Positions 1 through 8,591 of a stretch of DNA of 64,000 nucleotides are shown here, in pieces; within the stretch, counting starts at the first letter, position 1; each line of letters starts with the position of its first letter. The notes under the pieces are model-generated. The model saw only the letters and a list, made by a program, of their open reading frames with translations. It ran no database searches and was not told the origin of the DNA. The DNA is from JBGSOV01 sp041738935 (GTDB lineage Bacteria > Patescibacteriota > Gracilibacteria > CAIRYL01 > GCA-016699755), in contig JBGSOV010000021.1 of assembly GCA_041738935.1 (NCBI GenBank), positions 248,001-312,000 of the forward strand. Direction: 5' to 3'. The translations under genes were made by a program, and so were the position numbers.

Positions 1-196
1 TCAGCGAGAGCACTTCAATTTTTCTCGCTTCGGTCAGCTCACCGGCGATTGCGGCCTGCAAAAATTCCCGCATTTCTGCAGCTGTCAGGTCGATTCCATC
101 GGCAAGGTGGTTTTTGATGTGATCGATCATGCGAAAAAAATTATCTCTTGCACTATGCAGCAGCAAGTCAAAATACGCAATCCGAAGTCCGCGCAA
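1..196 (-). CDS. Partial TrpD/thymidine phosphorylase-like helical N-terminal domain
   Basis: Only the N-terminal part lies in the window; the gene runs off the left edge. The visible residues include LTAAEMREFLQAAIAGELTE, which resembles the helical-bundle N-terminal domain shared by anthranilate phosphoribosyltransferase (TrpD) and pyrimidine nucleoside phosphorylases (typical pattern LTxEEAxxxxxAIxxGELT). I chose a TTG start at 196 because AAGGAG lies 8 bases upstream of it, at 205-210, inside the end of the preceding gene; an internal ATG at 130 is the alternative. It is 12 bases downstream of the secreted protein at 209-745, so the two are probably cotranscribed. The catalytic domain is not visible, so TrpD versus nucleoside phosphorylase cannot be decided. 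Confidence 0.5.
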   Translation of the reverse strand, partial: MRGLRIAYFDLLLHSARDNFFRMIDHIKNHLADGIDLTAAEMREFLQAAIAGELTEARKIEVLSL

Positions 197-208
197 GAAC
201 AAATCTCC

Positions 209-745
209 TTACTCCTTTTCTTTTTCGATAAAGGAGGCGGTGACATCAGCACACTTTGCATGCAGAATTTCTATAAATTCTGCGAATGTTTCTTTGGGCT
301 TTTTCACTTCTTCGCTCTGACGAGAATGAGGCAAGCTGCATTCTTCTCCGCCTAAGAGTGATACCAAAAAATAATTGATATCCGTGGGAAATTTACAATT
401 CGTAAATGTATGAATTCTGTTTATAGGAGTAGTTTTCGGTTCAAAAAAATCCATATCACCAAAAACAAAATTATTCGGATAATAGGCGTATTGCAATGAA
501 AAACAATTCTTACCAGTTTTACTCTGAATGGATTCGAGTGTAACGACTTCATGACGCTGACAATTGCCTTCTTGAAAAGCCTTTACCACTTGACATGACT
601 TTGCCGCAGTCAAAATTTCTTCAACACGCTTTTGCTGCTCTGATGAAAATCGGAAATTATCTCGATCAGGAGCTGCATTCTGCGTTGATTGTGAAAACAA
701 AGTACCAACTGCCACGATTGCTGCTGGTAATAATAGTTTTCTCAA
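209..745 (-). CDS. Secreted hypothetical protein, 178 aa
   Basis: I do not recognise the family. The first 25 residues (MRKLLLPAAIVAVGTLFSQS and on) form a convincing Sec signal peptide with a charged start, a hydrophobic core and a small-residue exit near NAA. The mature part has seven cysteines (for example SCQ, GNCQ, KNCF, TNCKF, EECS, AKC), which may form disulfides outside the membrane, and ends in a lysine/glutamate-rich tail. The start is TTG; no ATG is available without losing the signal peptide and no clear ribosome binding site precedes it. The stop overlaps the ribosome binding site of the next gene, suggesting coupling. Confidence 0.55.
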   Translation of the reverse strand: MRKLLLPAAIVAVGTLFSQSTQNAAPDRDNFRFSSEQQKRVEEILTAAKSCQVVKAFQEGNCQRHEVVTLESIQSKTGKNCFSLQYAYYPNNFVFGDMDFFEPKTTPINRIHTFTNCKFPTDINYFLVSLLGGEECSLPHSRQSEEVKKPKETFAEFIEILHAKCADVTASFIEKEKE

Positions 746-813
746 ATGACTTTAAAAATTGAGGATAGTTTGTACGTGTTCTTGGCGTCCTGCGCAAGAA
801 AAAAAATCAGTAT

Positions 814-856
814 CAAAAAAACGGCATGACCTCATTGATGAGAGCATGCCGTTTTG
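814..856 (-). terminator. Rho-independent terminator after the GlsB-like gene
   Basis: The arm AAAACGGCATG at 818-828 pairs perfectly with CATGCCGTTTT at 845-855, and the loop carries a second small stem (CTCAT/ATGAG). Read on the minus strand the hairpin is followed by a run of T (A-run at 815-820 on the plus strand). It sits 18 bases past the stop of the gene at 874-1134, as expected of its terminator. Confidence 0.85.
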
Positions 857-873
857 AGTTTTTCGGAAAAAAA

Positions 874-1134
874 TTAGCGCGCGCCCGAGCCAGTGACCAA
901 TCGATACAGTCCGAGCAAGATGACCGAACCGACGACTGCCACAACAAAACTGCGGATATCGAAAGATGTGACGCCAGGCTCACCGAAGAAATTCATTACA
1001 AAACCGCCGACCATTGCGCCAACAATACCGACGACAATGTTCATGAACAATCCTTGACGAGCATTGGTGCCCATAATCATGGATGCAACCCAGCCAGCCA
1101 GCGCGCCGAAAACAATCCAAACAATGATATTCAT
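874..1134 (-). CDS. GlsB/YeaQ/YmgE family small membrane protein
   Basis: An 86-residue, very hydrophobic protein with the family hallmarks: an N-terminal helix ending GALAGWVASMIMG, a glycine-rich second helix (GIVGAMVGGFVMNFFG) and a third helix before the basic end. This is the transglycosylase-associated protein family, small inner-membrane proteins with three predicted helices, often linked to stress responses; the biochemical role is not known. It appears monocistronic: a strong terminator follows and a gap of about 90 bases separates it from the TspO gene upstream. No Shine-Dalgarno sequence precedes the ATG. Confidence 0.85.
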   Translation of the reverse strand: MNIIVWIVFGALAGWVASMIMGTNARQGLFMNIVVGIVGAMVGGFVMNFFGEPGVTSFDIRSFVVAVVGSVILLGLYRLVTGSGAR

Positions 1135-1227
1135 GGTATTTGGGGAAAAAGAAAATACCGTTCATCTAACAACGTATGCTTCGTATTTAATTATGTCAAT
1201 ATTAATTCGTTTTTTTGTGCAGCAAGG

Positions 1228-1701
1228 TCAAGAATTCAGCTGCAGAATCGCAAAATTGAGGTAGGTAGCAAAGCTCACCCACGCTAAATATGGCACCAAG
1301 AGCAATCCGGCAATACGATTAATCTTCCAAAACCAAACAATCAGAATAGCAATCATCAGCCATAATACGGCAATTACTCCGAGCGCAAGAGCGAGCTCTT
1401 TTGCACCAAAAAAGACGAGTGTCCAAGCTGTGTTGAAAGCCAAATGCACGAGAAAAAAGTAGATTGCAGATTGTGCGAAGCGAGAGTCTTTGGATTTTTG
1501 CCAAACGAGAAACAAAGCGATTCCCATCATTGCATAGAGAATCGTCCAAACCGGACCAAAAACCCAGTTGGGCGGATTGAGTGCCGGTTTTATCAAGGTA
1601 GAATACCAATTAGGAATTGCGTTCACAGTCGCTACAGCACCAATGATTCCGGCAGCTTCGCAGAGTATAATCGCGATGAGCATGTAAAAATATTTTTTCA
1701 T
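1228..1701 (-). CDS. tspO: TspO/MBR family tryptophan-rich sensory protein
   Basis: The 157-residue protein has the five-helix layout of TspO/peripheral benzodiazepine receptor proteins, including the signature segments WYSTLIKPALNPPNWVFGPV and W-TILY, the NTAWTLVFF helix and the final FATYLNFAI. TspO proteins bind porphyrins and other hydrophobic ligands in the membrane; the physiological role varies. The frame is open upstream to 1830, but ATG at 1701 starts exactly at the charged MKKYFYM and gives the usual family length. It starts 20 bases after the DUF1295 gene stop and is the last gene of a DUF2177-DUF1295-TspO run. The stop is TGA. Confidence 0.9.
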   Translation of the reverse strand: MKKYFYMLIAIILCEAAGIIGAVATVNAIPNWYSTLIKPALNPPNWVFGPVWTILYAMMGIALFLVWQKSKDSRFAQSAIYFFLVHLAFNTAWTLVFFGAKELALALGVIAVLWLMIAILIVWFWKINRIAGLLLVPYLAWVSFATYLNFAILQLNS

Positions 1702-1720
1702 GGAAAATGAAGATAAAAAA

Positions 1721-2509
1721 TCAGCGTTTTTTAGAAAACCACGGAATGAGCGCATTCGTCTTCGCTTTGTATTCGGCAAAATCGCTTCGCCCTTCGTATT
1801 TCTTTTCGAGCATAGGAATACCAGAAACAAATAAAAGCAAGAATGAAATCGTCAGCGGACTGATAATCGCCAACCAACCAAAAGGCGAAGAAATCGCGAT
1901 TACAAAAATTCCCAGCCATTGGGTAATTTCGCCAAAATAATTCGGATGCCGCGTATAACTCCACAAGCCACAAGTCATAATTTTACCCTTATTCTTCGGA
2001 TTTTGTATAAATTGGGCAAGTTGATAATCCCCAACCGCTTCAAAGAAAAACCCAGTTCCCCAAATCAAAATACCACAATAATCCAATATTCCGAGCGGAC
2101 TTTGCTCAAAAGCCGCTACCACAAAAATCGGCGCTGCAATCAGCAATTGCAAAAATCCCTGCAGCAAATACACTTGTGCAAATGAACGCACCAAAAACCA
2201 TTTTCCCCATTCTGTACGCCATTTTTGGTAACGACTGTCTTCGCTTTTTTTACGATTTCGGAGTCCAATGTGAAGTGCCAAACGTGTACCCCAAAAACTG
2301 ATGAGAAAAAATAATAGCACAGCGCGTTCTGACGAAGTGCCAAGAGTAAAGAAAAAGATAGCATAAACGATAAATCCGATTCCCCAGGCAACATCGGCAA
2401 CATCGTTGCGTCGAATAATAAGTGAAAATACAAACCAAAAAATCGCAAGACTAAGGCTGACATAAGCCGCTTGCCCGAGTATCGGAGCTAGAGTGTTTGT
2501 CCAATCCAT
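1721..2509 (-). CDS. DUF1295 family membrane protein (steroid 5-alpha-reductase-like)
   Basis: A 262-residue polytopic protein with N-terminal membrane helices and the C-terminal signature GLWSYTRHPNYFGEITQWLG followed by further helices and an EKKYEGRSDFAEYK motif. This is DUF1295, related to the C-terminal domain of steroid 5-alpha reductases and isoprenylcysteine methyltransferases, membrane enzymes acting on lipid-like substrates with NADPH or SAM. The actual substrate is unknown. Its start overlaps the end of the DUF2177 gene by 22 bases, indicating translational coupling. In other bacteria DUF1295 genes often sit near cyclopropane fatty acid synthase or DUF1365 genes; here a desaturase lies just beyond the divergent promoter region, which also points to lipid modification. 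Confidence 0.88.
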   Translation of the reverse strand: MDWTNTLAPILGQAAYVSLSLAIFWFVFSLIIRRNDVADVAWGIGFIVYAIFFFTLGTSSERAVLLFFLISFWGTRLALHIGLRNRKKSEDSRYQKWRTEWGKWFLVRSFAQVYLLQGFLQLLIAAPIFVVAAFEQSPLGILDYCGILIWGTGFFFEAVGDYQLAQFIQNPKNKGKIMTCGLWSYTRHPNYFGEITQWLGIFVIAISSPFGWLAIISPLTISFLLLFVSGIPMLEKKYEGRSDFAEYKAKTNALIPWFSKKR

Positions 2510-2904
2510 TTGGTGATAAAAAATCCAGCGACGCTAACTGTTCCCGTCAGCACTATTCCCCACAAGATATCAACGAAAGTTATGATAAGAGGCCAATCTT
2601 TGAGAGTGGCGAGATTAGTAAAATCGTACGTTGCGTATGTGAAAAATCCAAACAATGCTCCAAAGAGCAATGCATGCCCCAAAGAGTTTTTTTCGACAGC
2701 TGGTAAAATCGCAAAGATAAAAATCCCAATAATAAACATGAGATAGAAAATAACTGCTGCTGCCCAATTGGGACTAGGGCTTAATAAATATCCCAAATGC
2801 TTGGCATAAAAGTTTTTTGCAATGACGCCAAGCCACACCATATCAATGGCGAAAAAAACAATCGTCGTGAGCAGATAGCTGACCGAAAGTTGTATGAAAT
2901 TCAT
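2488..2904 (-). CDS. DUF2177 family membrane protein
   Basis: This 138-residue protein has four predicted membrane helices and DUF2177 hallmarks: an early FAIDMVWLGVIAKNFYAKHL segment, a middle GALFGFFTYATYDFTNLATL segment and a closing DILWGIVLTGTVSVAGF helix. The family function is unknown; the conserved YDFTN and D-W residues within helices suggest an enzyme or transporter core. It is the first gene of the minus-strand run with DUF1295 and TspO and is divergent from the fatty acid desaturase at 3042. Confidence 0.88.
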   Translation of the reverse strand: MNFIQLSVSYLLTTIVFFAIDMVWLGVIAKNFYAKHLGYLLSPSPNWAAAVIFYLMFIIGIFIFAILPAVEKNSLGHALLFGALFGFFTYATYDFTNLATLKDWPLIITFVDILWGIVLTGTVSVAGFFITKWIGQTL

Positions 2905-3041
2905 AGAAGATAAAAAACTACATCACAACTGTAAAGTCTTGTGCAAAAAAAACAACTCGAATTAAATTTCTCTGATGAGGCGTTTTGCCTACTTCTTTTT
3001 TTTATTAACCGCTAAAGTTACATTGCCATCTTGGAGTATCT

Positions 3042-3962
3042 TTGAAAAATATGGAAAAACAATCGCGTTCAAGACCTGATCTAAAAGGTCGAATCGACTA
3101 CATCCTTGTCCACCTTTCACCACTTCTCATTATTGTGACTGGCGCAACAATTTTTGATTGGATACTGTGTGGAATTTTGTATTTTGTCCGGATGTTTTTT
3201 GTCTGCAGTGGCTATCACCGCTATTTCTCGCACAGCACATTCAAAACCTCTCGAGTCTTTCAATCCGTACTTGCTTTTATGGCACAAACCTCAATGCAAA
3301 AAGGTGCTCTCTGGTGGGCATCAAATCACCGCACACATCACAAATATACTGATAAACCTCAGGATCCACATTCACCAAAAATTTATGGTTTTTGGTATGC
3401 ACACATGGGATGGTTTTTGAGCAAAGATTATCTCAAAACCGATTTTGATCTGATTAAAGATTTTGCGAAATATCCAGAACTTCGCTGGCTCAATCGCAAT
3501 CATATTATTCCTGCGTTAGTGTTAATGATTTTTGTCTATGTGGTCGGTGGTCTCGTCAATAGCGGTGGCGAGATGTCGACCATGTTGACTGCCGGACTCT
3601 CGACCTTGGTGGTGGGATTTTTTATCAGTACTCTTCTTGTCTATCATGGCACATATTCTATCAATTCGCTCATGCATATTATCGGCAGACCGCGTTATCA
3701 AAGTAATGACGAATCCAAAAATAGTTTTTGGCTGGCAATTCTGACACTTGGCGAAGGCTGGCACAATAATCATCACTACTTCCAGTCTTCTACGAGACAG
3801 GGATTTTATTGGTGGGAAATCGATATCACTTTTTACATTCTGACTGTTTTGTCGTGGTTTGGAATAGTGTGGGATTTGCGCCCGGTACCGGCATATATCA
3901 AAGACTCGCGCACCAAAGAAGAGGCGCGATTATTGGCAAAACAACAAAACCCAGATTTATAA
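3042..3962 (+). CDS. Acyl-CoA/acyl-lipid fatty acid desaturase
   Basis: Membrane di-iron desaturase of the delta-9 (SCD/OLE1-like) type. The three histidine boxes are present: HRYFSH at 59-64, HRTHH at 96-100 and HNNHH at 241-245, interleaved with hydrophobic segments. It would introduce a cis double bond into a saturated acyl chain using oxygen and an electron donor; the 2Fe-2S ferredoxin at 24211 is a possible but unproven donor. A TTG start at 3042 lies 5 bases after GGAG; the ATG at 3051 is the alternative. An oxygen-dependent enzyme is notable if the organism is a CPR bacterium, most of which are fermenters. It is divergent from the DUF2177-DUF1295-TspO genes. Confidence 0.93.
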   Translation: MKNMEKQSRSRPDLKGRIDYILVHLSPLLIIVTGATIFDWILCGILYFVRMFFVCSGYHRYFSHSTFKTSRVFQSVLAFMAQTSMQKGALWWASNHRTHHKYTDKPQDPHSPKIYGFWYAHMGWFLSKDYLKTDFDLIKDFAKYPELRWLNRNHIIPALVLMIFVYVVGGLVNSGGEMSTMLTAGLSTLVVGFFISTLLVYHGTYSINSLMHIIGRPRYQSNDESKNSFWLAILTLGEGWHNNHHYFQSSTRQGFYWWEIDITFYILTVLSWFGIVWDLRPVPAYIKDSRTKEEARLLAKQQNPDL

Positions 3963-4024
3963 GCACAATCTGAAAAAAATTGCTGTAGGCTAAAAAATCC
4001 CTTTGTCGTTCATTTTCATACGAT

Positions 4025-4375
4025 ATGAAATCCAAAAACGAATTTGTCGAATATATCACGCAAGATGTCCTCGGGCATATCGATGGAATTTCGGCACGCG
4101 CCATGTTCGGCGGTTATGGAATCTACAAAGATGGCGTGATCTTTGCCATTATTGCCGAAGATCAGCTGTATTTTAAGGTCGATGACAGCAACCGTGCTGA
4201 TTATGAAGCGTATGAAAGTACGCCGTTTGTCTATTCTCAAGGAAACCATAAACAGGCTACCATGTCATATTTCCTTGTGCCAGAAACGATTATGGAAGAC
4301 AAAGAGCAGGTTGCGCTGTGGGTAGAGAAATCGCTTGCCATTCACAAACAAAAACACGCCGCGAAAAAAAGCTAA
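4025..4375 (+). CDS. TfoX N-terminal domain protein
   Basis: The 116 residues match a stand-alone TfoX_N domain: SARAMFGGYGIYKDGVIFAI near 23-42, then YFKVDD and a C-terminal helix ALWVEKSLAIHKQK. TfoX/Sxy proteins activate competence genes in gamma-proteobacteria, but stand-alone N-domain proteins are common in distant bacteria and their function is unknown. No TfoX C-terminal domain is fused. It ends only 16 bases from the convergent hypothetical gene at 4392. Confidence 0.85.
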   Translation: MKSKNEFVEYITQDVLGHIDGISARAMFGGYGIYKDGVIFAIIAEDQLYFKVDDSNRADYEAYESTPFVYSQGNHKQATMSYFLVPETIMEDKEQVALWVEKSLAIHKQKHAAKKS

Positions 4376-4391
4376 AACAAGCGGAGGCAAA

Positions 4392-4847
4392 TTATTTGTT
4401 ACTATCACAATCTAAAGTCGTTTCCATTTTTGGTGTCGTCAAATCTTTACCGATTGCCAGTATTCGCACTTTCCCGGTTTCATTATTAGGCTGCAGCACG
4501 ATTGACCATGCTTCGACAGGTTCGCCGATTGTATGAACAAGTGGTTTTGGTTGGATGGCTCCCAATTCGTTTTTAAGTTCTGACATTTCGGTGACATCAG
4601 CATCAAGAATCGAAAGATAGTTTTGAGTCGCTTCAGTCGGAAGAAAATATTCCGAATTTTCTTCAGAATATCCGCATTCGATCCCGACTGTAGCGCTTGC
4701 AAATGAAGTTTGCAATTGTCGTTCGAGAATCATTCCACCCGCCGAACCATCGACCGAACCCATAAAAAGCTTTGCCACACTCCAAAAAGTGGTAAGTCCC
4801 ACAAAGCCCCAGAGGAGCATCGTCTTTTTTTCCATTTCGATTTCCAT
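4392..4847 (-). CDS. Hypothetical protein with N-terminal membrane anchor
   Basis: I do not recognise this 151-residue protein. Residues about 9-29 (LLWGFVGLTTFWSVAKLFMG) form one membrane helix after a charged start, so the rest is predicted outside the membrane. Two cysteines (ECGY and LDCD) near the two ends of the soluble part could pair. ATG at 4847 is used; a second in-frame ATG four codons later is equally possible. It converges on the TfoX-N gene and is divergent from moxR. Confidence 0.55.
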   Translation of the reverse strand: MEIEMEKKTMLLWGFVGLTTFWSVAKLFMGSVDGSAGGMILERQLQTSFASATVGIECGYSEENSEYFLPTEATQNYLSILDADVTEMSELKNELGAIQPKPLVHTIGEPVEAWSIVLQPNNETGKVRILAIGKDLTTPKMETTLDCDSNK

Positions 4848-4976
4848 GTGTATTTCGATGATGCGGTTTTATTATACAATATTTTGCCAGGTAATTACAA
4901 AACAAAAGCCGCATCCAGCTTTCTTTTTCTCGCTCGGAGCGGTATACTTTAGGGTGAAAAAAATATCAAAACACCA

Positions 4977-5915
4977 ATGACCGCCTTTGAAAAAATGCAA
5001 CAACTCGAGCAACATTTGTCTCCATTCGCTTTTGGCAAAAAAAATGTCGTGCGACTGATGATTATTCCATTACTTATCAGCGGACATATTTTGATTGATG
5101 ACTTGCCGGGTGTCGGTAAGACGACGCTTTCTAAGGCTTTTGCCAAACTGCTTGGGAGAAGTTTTTCTCGCCTTCAGGGAACAAGCGACACTTTGCCACA
5201 AGATATTTTGGGCGGCGAAATCTATCATGCCAATACGCAAGAATTTTCGCTGCGTAAAGGACCGATTTTTGAAGAAATCGTGCTTATTGATGAAATCAAT
5301 CGCATGCATCCCAAATCCCAAAGTGCATTTTTGGAAGCCATGGAAGAGCGTCATGTTACGATTGGAACAAATCGACTCGAATTACCAGCGATTCACTTGG
5401 TACTGGCAACACAAAATCCAATCGAATACAGTGGTACGTATCCTTTGCCCGAAGCGCAACGCGACCGTTTTTCTTGTGTAATCACGATTGGGTTTCCAGA
5501 TCGTGAAACCCAAACTGCTATTCTTGCAGAGCAACAATATTTGGAACTCGATCAGCAAATTAGCAAACTGCCGGCGCTGATGACAGCGGATGAAATTATT
5601 TCTTTACGCGAATCGGTCAAAGCAGTGAATATCTCACCAGAAATTTTGGATCGTATTATTACTTTTGCCGATTGGACACGCGACCCAGAAGTGTTTCGTT
5701 ACGGAATGAGTCCGCGCGCGTTGTCGATTTTTGCTGCGGCTTTGCGGGCGAATGCTGTTCTTGATGGTCGCGATTTTGTGATTCCCGAAGATGCTATTGC
5801 GCTCTTAATCCCGTTTGTGCGCCATCGTGTGGAATATTTGAACAGCTCAGTCGATAGCAAAGGACTCGCTGATGTGCTCAATGAAAAATATCGCGAGATC
5901 TTTCGCGGTCTGTAA
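4977..5915 (+). CDS. MoxR-family AAA+ ATPase
   Basis: A 312-residue AAA+ protein of the MoxR (AAA_3) type. Walker A is PGVGKTT around 44-50, Walker B is VLIDEINR around 100, sensor 1 is LATQNPIE, and SPRALSIFAAALRANA is the C-terminal lid domain. MoxR ATPases act as chaperones that activate vWA-domain or membrane partners and are usually encoded next to DUF58 and transglutaminase genes. That context is present: the next gene, 56 bases downstream, carries a DUF58-like segment fused to a transglutaminase core. It most likely acts in the cytoplasm on that membrane partner. Confidence 0.93.
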   Translation: MTAFEKMQQLEQHLSPFAFGKKNVVRLMIIPLLISGHILIDDLPGVGKTTLSKAFAKLLGRSFSRLQGTSDTLPQDILGGEIYHANTQEFSLRKGPIFEEIVLIDEINRMHPKSQSAFLEAMEERHVTIGTNRLELPAIHLVLATQNPIEYSGTYPLPEAQRDRFSCVITIGFPDRETQTAILAEQQYLELDQQISKLPALMTADEIISLRESVKAVNISPEILDRIITFADWTRDPEVFRYGMSPRALSIFAAALRANAVLDGRDFVIPEDAIALLIPFVRHRVEYLNSSVDSKGLADVLNEKYREIFRGL

Positions 5916-5971
5916 AAAAGGTAAGAAAGGATAAAATCGCCGATTCGTCATCTGTAATTCGAGGATATACT

Positions 5972-8539
5972 ATGTTCAAGCGACTTGACCATTGGCTGAC
6001 AGCACGAGGATTTTTGTCCAAAACTGCGCTCACATTGTCCGGAATTGGCATTTTGTTAACCTTTATTTCGTTTGTAAAAGGAATTCAGGTACTTATGTTT
6101 ATTCCTGCGTTTGTACTCGGACTTTTTTTGTATTCATTTTTTGATGTCCGCTACGCCAAAAAACTGCTCGTCGTTTCGTGGCTGAACGAACAAAAATTGG
6201 CGCTGCGGATTCTGTTTACCAAACCACACAGCTTTTGTACGTTTTTTCTTATTTTTGAAAATCAAGACGGCACCACTTTTTTACAACCGCAAAAAAATCT
6301 CACGTTTGTCGTTCCACGAAGCCGAGGAAAGTTTTTTTTACTTGTTCAAGGACGACTGGATATTTTTCGTGCGGTAATTGAGCTCCCCTCTCCGCCAGAA
6401 GCCGCGACTGATGCCAAACCGGGCGAAAGTGAAAATGGCGAGATCTATTTTTCAGTGCAAGAATACGAAGATGGCGACGAACTTAAGCGAATTGATTCGC
6501 TGCAAACCGCCAAACGCCAAAAATGGTACGTGCGCAAGATTATTCACGAAGCACCCATGCGACGCCCAGGAGTGCAATTGTTGCCAAAAATTCTTTCGCT
6601 CATCAGTAATCAAAACCTCGTCGCCAAAACGGATGTCAAAGAAGGGATGATTATTGAGTGGAGCATGATCGCAATTACAATTTTGGCAGCGCATCTCGAA
6701 TGGCGAAATTTTGTGTTTACTCTTATCTCGCTATCAAGCACTTTTTTCGTGTTGGGATGGATTTATTTGCTCAAGTGGAAACTCCCTGGACGCGGCTGGA
6801 TGAATACTATTGCCCTATTACTTTTTGTAGGCTGTTTTATCGAAGGCGGCGTTATCCGCGATACGGTTCCTGCGGGGACGCATTTTTTGATTTTACTCGC
6901 GATTTGGAAGCATTTGTTTATCAGAGAGCGCCGTGACGCCTTTACCTATGTTTTTTTGGTGCTGTTTGTTTTTGTCGCTTTGTCGCTCTATACACTGAGC
7001 GCTTGGTTCATCATTTTGTTCTTTTTGTTTTTAGTGCATTCGGTTTCGCTTTTTTCGATTTATTCTGCCGGTGAGCGCGCCGAAGAATACCAGCGCGCAT
7101 TTGTTAGTCCCGCGCCTCGTTACGCTCGATTAAAAATCAGTGGTATTATTCTTGCCTGCACACTCGTGCTCTTTTTTATTCTTCCTCATGGCAATCAAAA
7201 GAAAGACACATCTCTTATTGAAACCGGACCAACAAACCAAACTGGCTTTGACGAAGAAGTTGCTCTCAGCGATGTCCTGAGTATCAAAAAAGATTTCTCT
7301 AAAAAAATTGTTATTGAAAAAGCGCCATCAAATCGTATTAGTGAATTTGGCGAACTCTATTGGCGCGGAATGCGTTTTGACCGTTTTGCGGAGAACAAAT
7401 GGAAAAAACCAGAACTCAAGACAGAAGTCTTCCGTAGTAAAAACCCGTCCGCTGCAAGCGAGACATGGGATGTTCGCTATTATAATAGTGGCAGCGACGC
7501 ACTCTTTGTGCCATTTGCGCCACTGCAGATCAAGGCGGGGCGTTTGGTCTTTATGACCGTCGGCGCCGATACCTCACTCTACAAATTTACCGAACCACAA
7601 TACAATGATTTTTTGCTCAGCTTGGTCTTTGCAAAAGATGGCAGCGACAATCTGATTGCGGGAAGCAAGCCTGCATTCCCCTATCGTCCCATTGCCATTG
7701 ATAAAAAAACAAACGAGCTCATGCAACCGTTTTGGCAATCATTGCCAGCAAATGTGCGTACCAATCCACAAGCCTTAACGCAGTATATTATGAATGACGC
7801 GGGCTTTTCGTATTCGCTCCGAGATACAGCGCCGAGTCTCAAATCATTTTTGTATGAGAAAAAACAAGGACACTGCGAATATTTTGCAACAGTACTTGCG
7901 CTGACATTGCAACATTTGGGCTATGAGGCGACATATGTCAACGGCTATCAAGGTGGCGAATGGAACGAGCGCGCTCAGGCGTGGGTCATTCGCGGAGTTA
8001 ATGCGCATTCGTGGGTCGAAGTCTATGACAAACAAAACGGCTGGCTGCGGCTGGATGCCACACCGGCGAGTAGCGAAACCTTTTTTCCGTCGCGCAGTCA
8101 AGGCTGGCAACTGCAATGGTATCAGGCATACGACTGGGTTGAACTGAGATGGTTTAAGTATTTTGTCAGCTACACTGGCGAAAAGCAAAAACTCTTCTTT
8201 TTACAAGTATTTGTCTATCGTCGAATAATATTTTGGTCGATTGTTGTCTTTATCCTCTATCGCAAAACACACAAACCACTGTGGCAATTTGTTAAAACCA
8301 GTTGGCAGCGCACGCCAGTCGAACGCTTTTTGTGGTGGCTAAAACGCAAGACAAAAGGAGATACATTTGTGCTAGGGAATTTGCAGGACAAGTTTCCTGA
8401 GCTTGTGACAAAAACAAGAAAAACCATCTTTGGCAAAAAACCGACTTCGGAAGAGCTGCGTGAATTGAAGAAATTATGGAAAAACCATTACACTAAAAGT
8501 AAGAATCGTATTTGTGGCAAGATGAAGAGAAAATGGTGA
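5972..8539 (+). CDS. DUF58-like/TgpA-type transglutaminase fusion membrane protein
   Basis: An 855-residue membrane protein joining two things usually encoded separately. Residues about 15-60 form two membrane helices followed by a short soluble part with VQEYEDGDELKRID and WYVRK (162-190), which matches the conserved core of DUF58 proteins but lacks the vWA part. Residues about 225-400 add several more helices as in TgpA, and 590-700 form the transglutaminase-like domain with the triad Cys635 (GHCEYFAT), His679 (NAHSWVEVY) and Asp695 (RLDATPAS). A further helix and a basic C-terminal tail follow. With MoxR directly upstream this looks like a single-chain version of the MoxR-DUF58-TgpA module, whose substrate is unknown. 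Activity on cell-surface proteins or wall peptides is inference. Confidence 0.85.
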   Translation: MFKRLDHWLTARGFLSKTALTLSGIGILLTFISFVKGIQVLMFIPAFVLGLFLYSFFDVRYAKKLLVVSWLNEQKLALRILFTKPHSFCTFFLIFENQDGTTFLQPQKNLTFVVPRSRGKFFLLVQGRLDIFRAVIELPSPPEAATDAKPGESENGEIYFSVQEYEDGDELKRIDSLQTAKRQKWYVRKIIHEAPMRRPGVQLLPKILSLISNQNLVAKTDVKEGMIIEWSMIAITILAAHLEWRNFVFTLISLSSTFFVLGWIYLLKWKLPGRGWMNTIALLLFVGCFIEGGVIRDTVPAGTHFLILLAIWKHLFIRERRDAFTYVFLVLFVFVALSLYTLSAWFIILFFLFLVHSVSLFSIYSAGERAEEYQRAFVSPAPRYARLKISGIILACTLVLFFILPHGNQKKDTSLIETGPTNQTGFDEEVALSDVLSIKKDFSKKIVIEKAPSNRISEFGELYWRGMRFDRFAENKWKKPELKTEVFRSKNPSAASETWDVRYYNSGSDALFVPFAPLQIKAGRLVFMTVGADTSLYKFTEPQYNDFLLSLVFAKDGSDNLIAGSKPAFPYRPIAIDKKTNELMQPFWQSLPANVRTNPQALTQYIMNDAGFSYSLRDTAPSLKSFLYEKKQGHCEYFATVLALTLQHLGYEATYVNGYQGGEWNERAQAWVIRGVNAHSWVEVYDKQNGWLRLDATPASSETFFPSRSQGWQLQWYQAYDWVELRWFKYFVSYTGEKQKLFFLQVFVYRRIIFWSIVVFILYRKTHKPLWQFVKTSWQRTPVERFLWWLKRKTKGDTFVLGNLQDKFPELVTKTRKTIFGKKPTSEELRELKKLWKNHYTKSKNRICGKMKRKW

Positions 8540-8591
8540 CTTGAATTTTTTTTGATAAAGCATAGAATCCCCATGCTTTTTGATACACAAA

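Noticed and set aside
8560..8582. AAAGCAT/ATGCTTT hairpin after the transglutaminase fusion gene as a terminator
   Set aside because: The stem is short and AT-rich and the T-run after it is only five bases before being broken; too weak to call.
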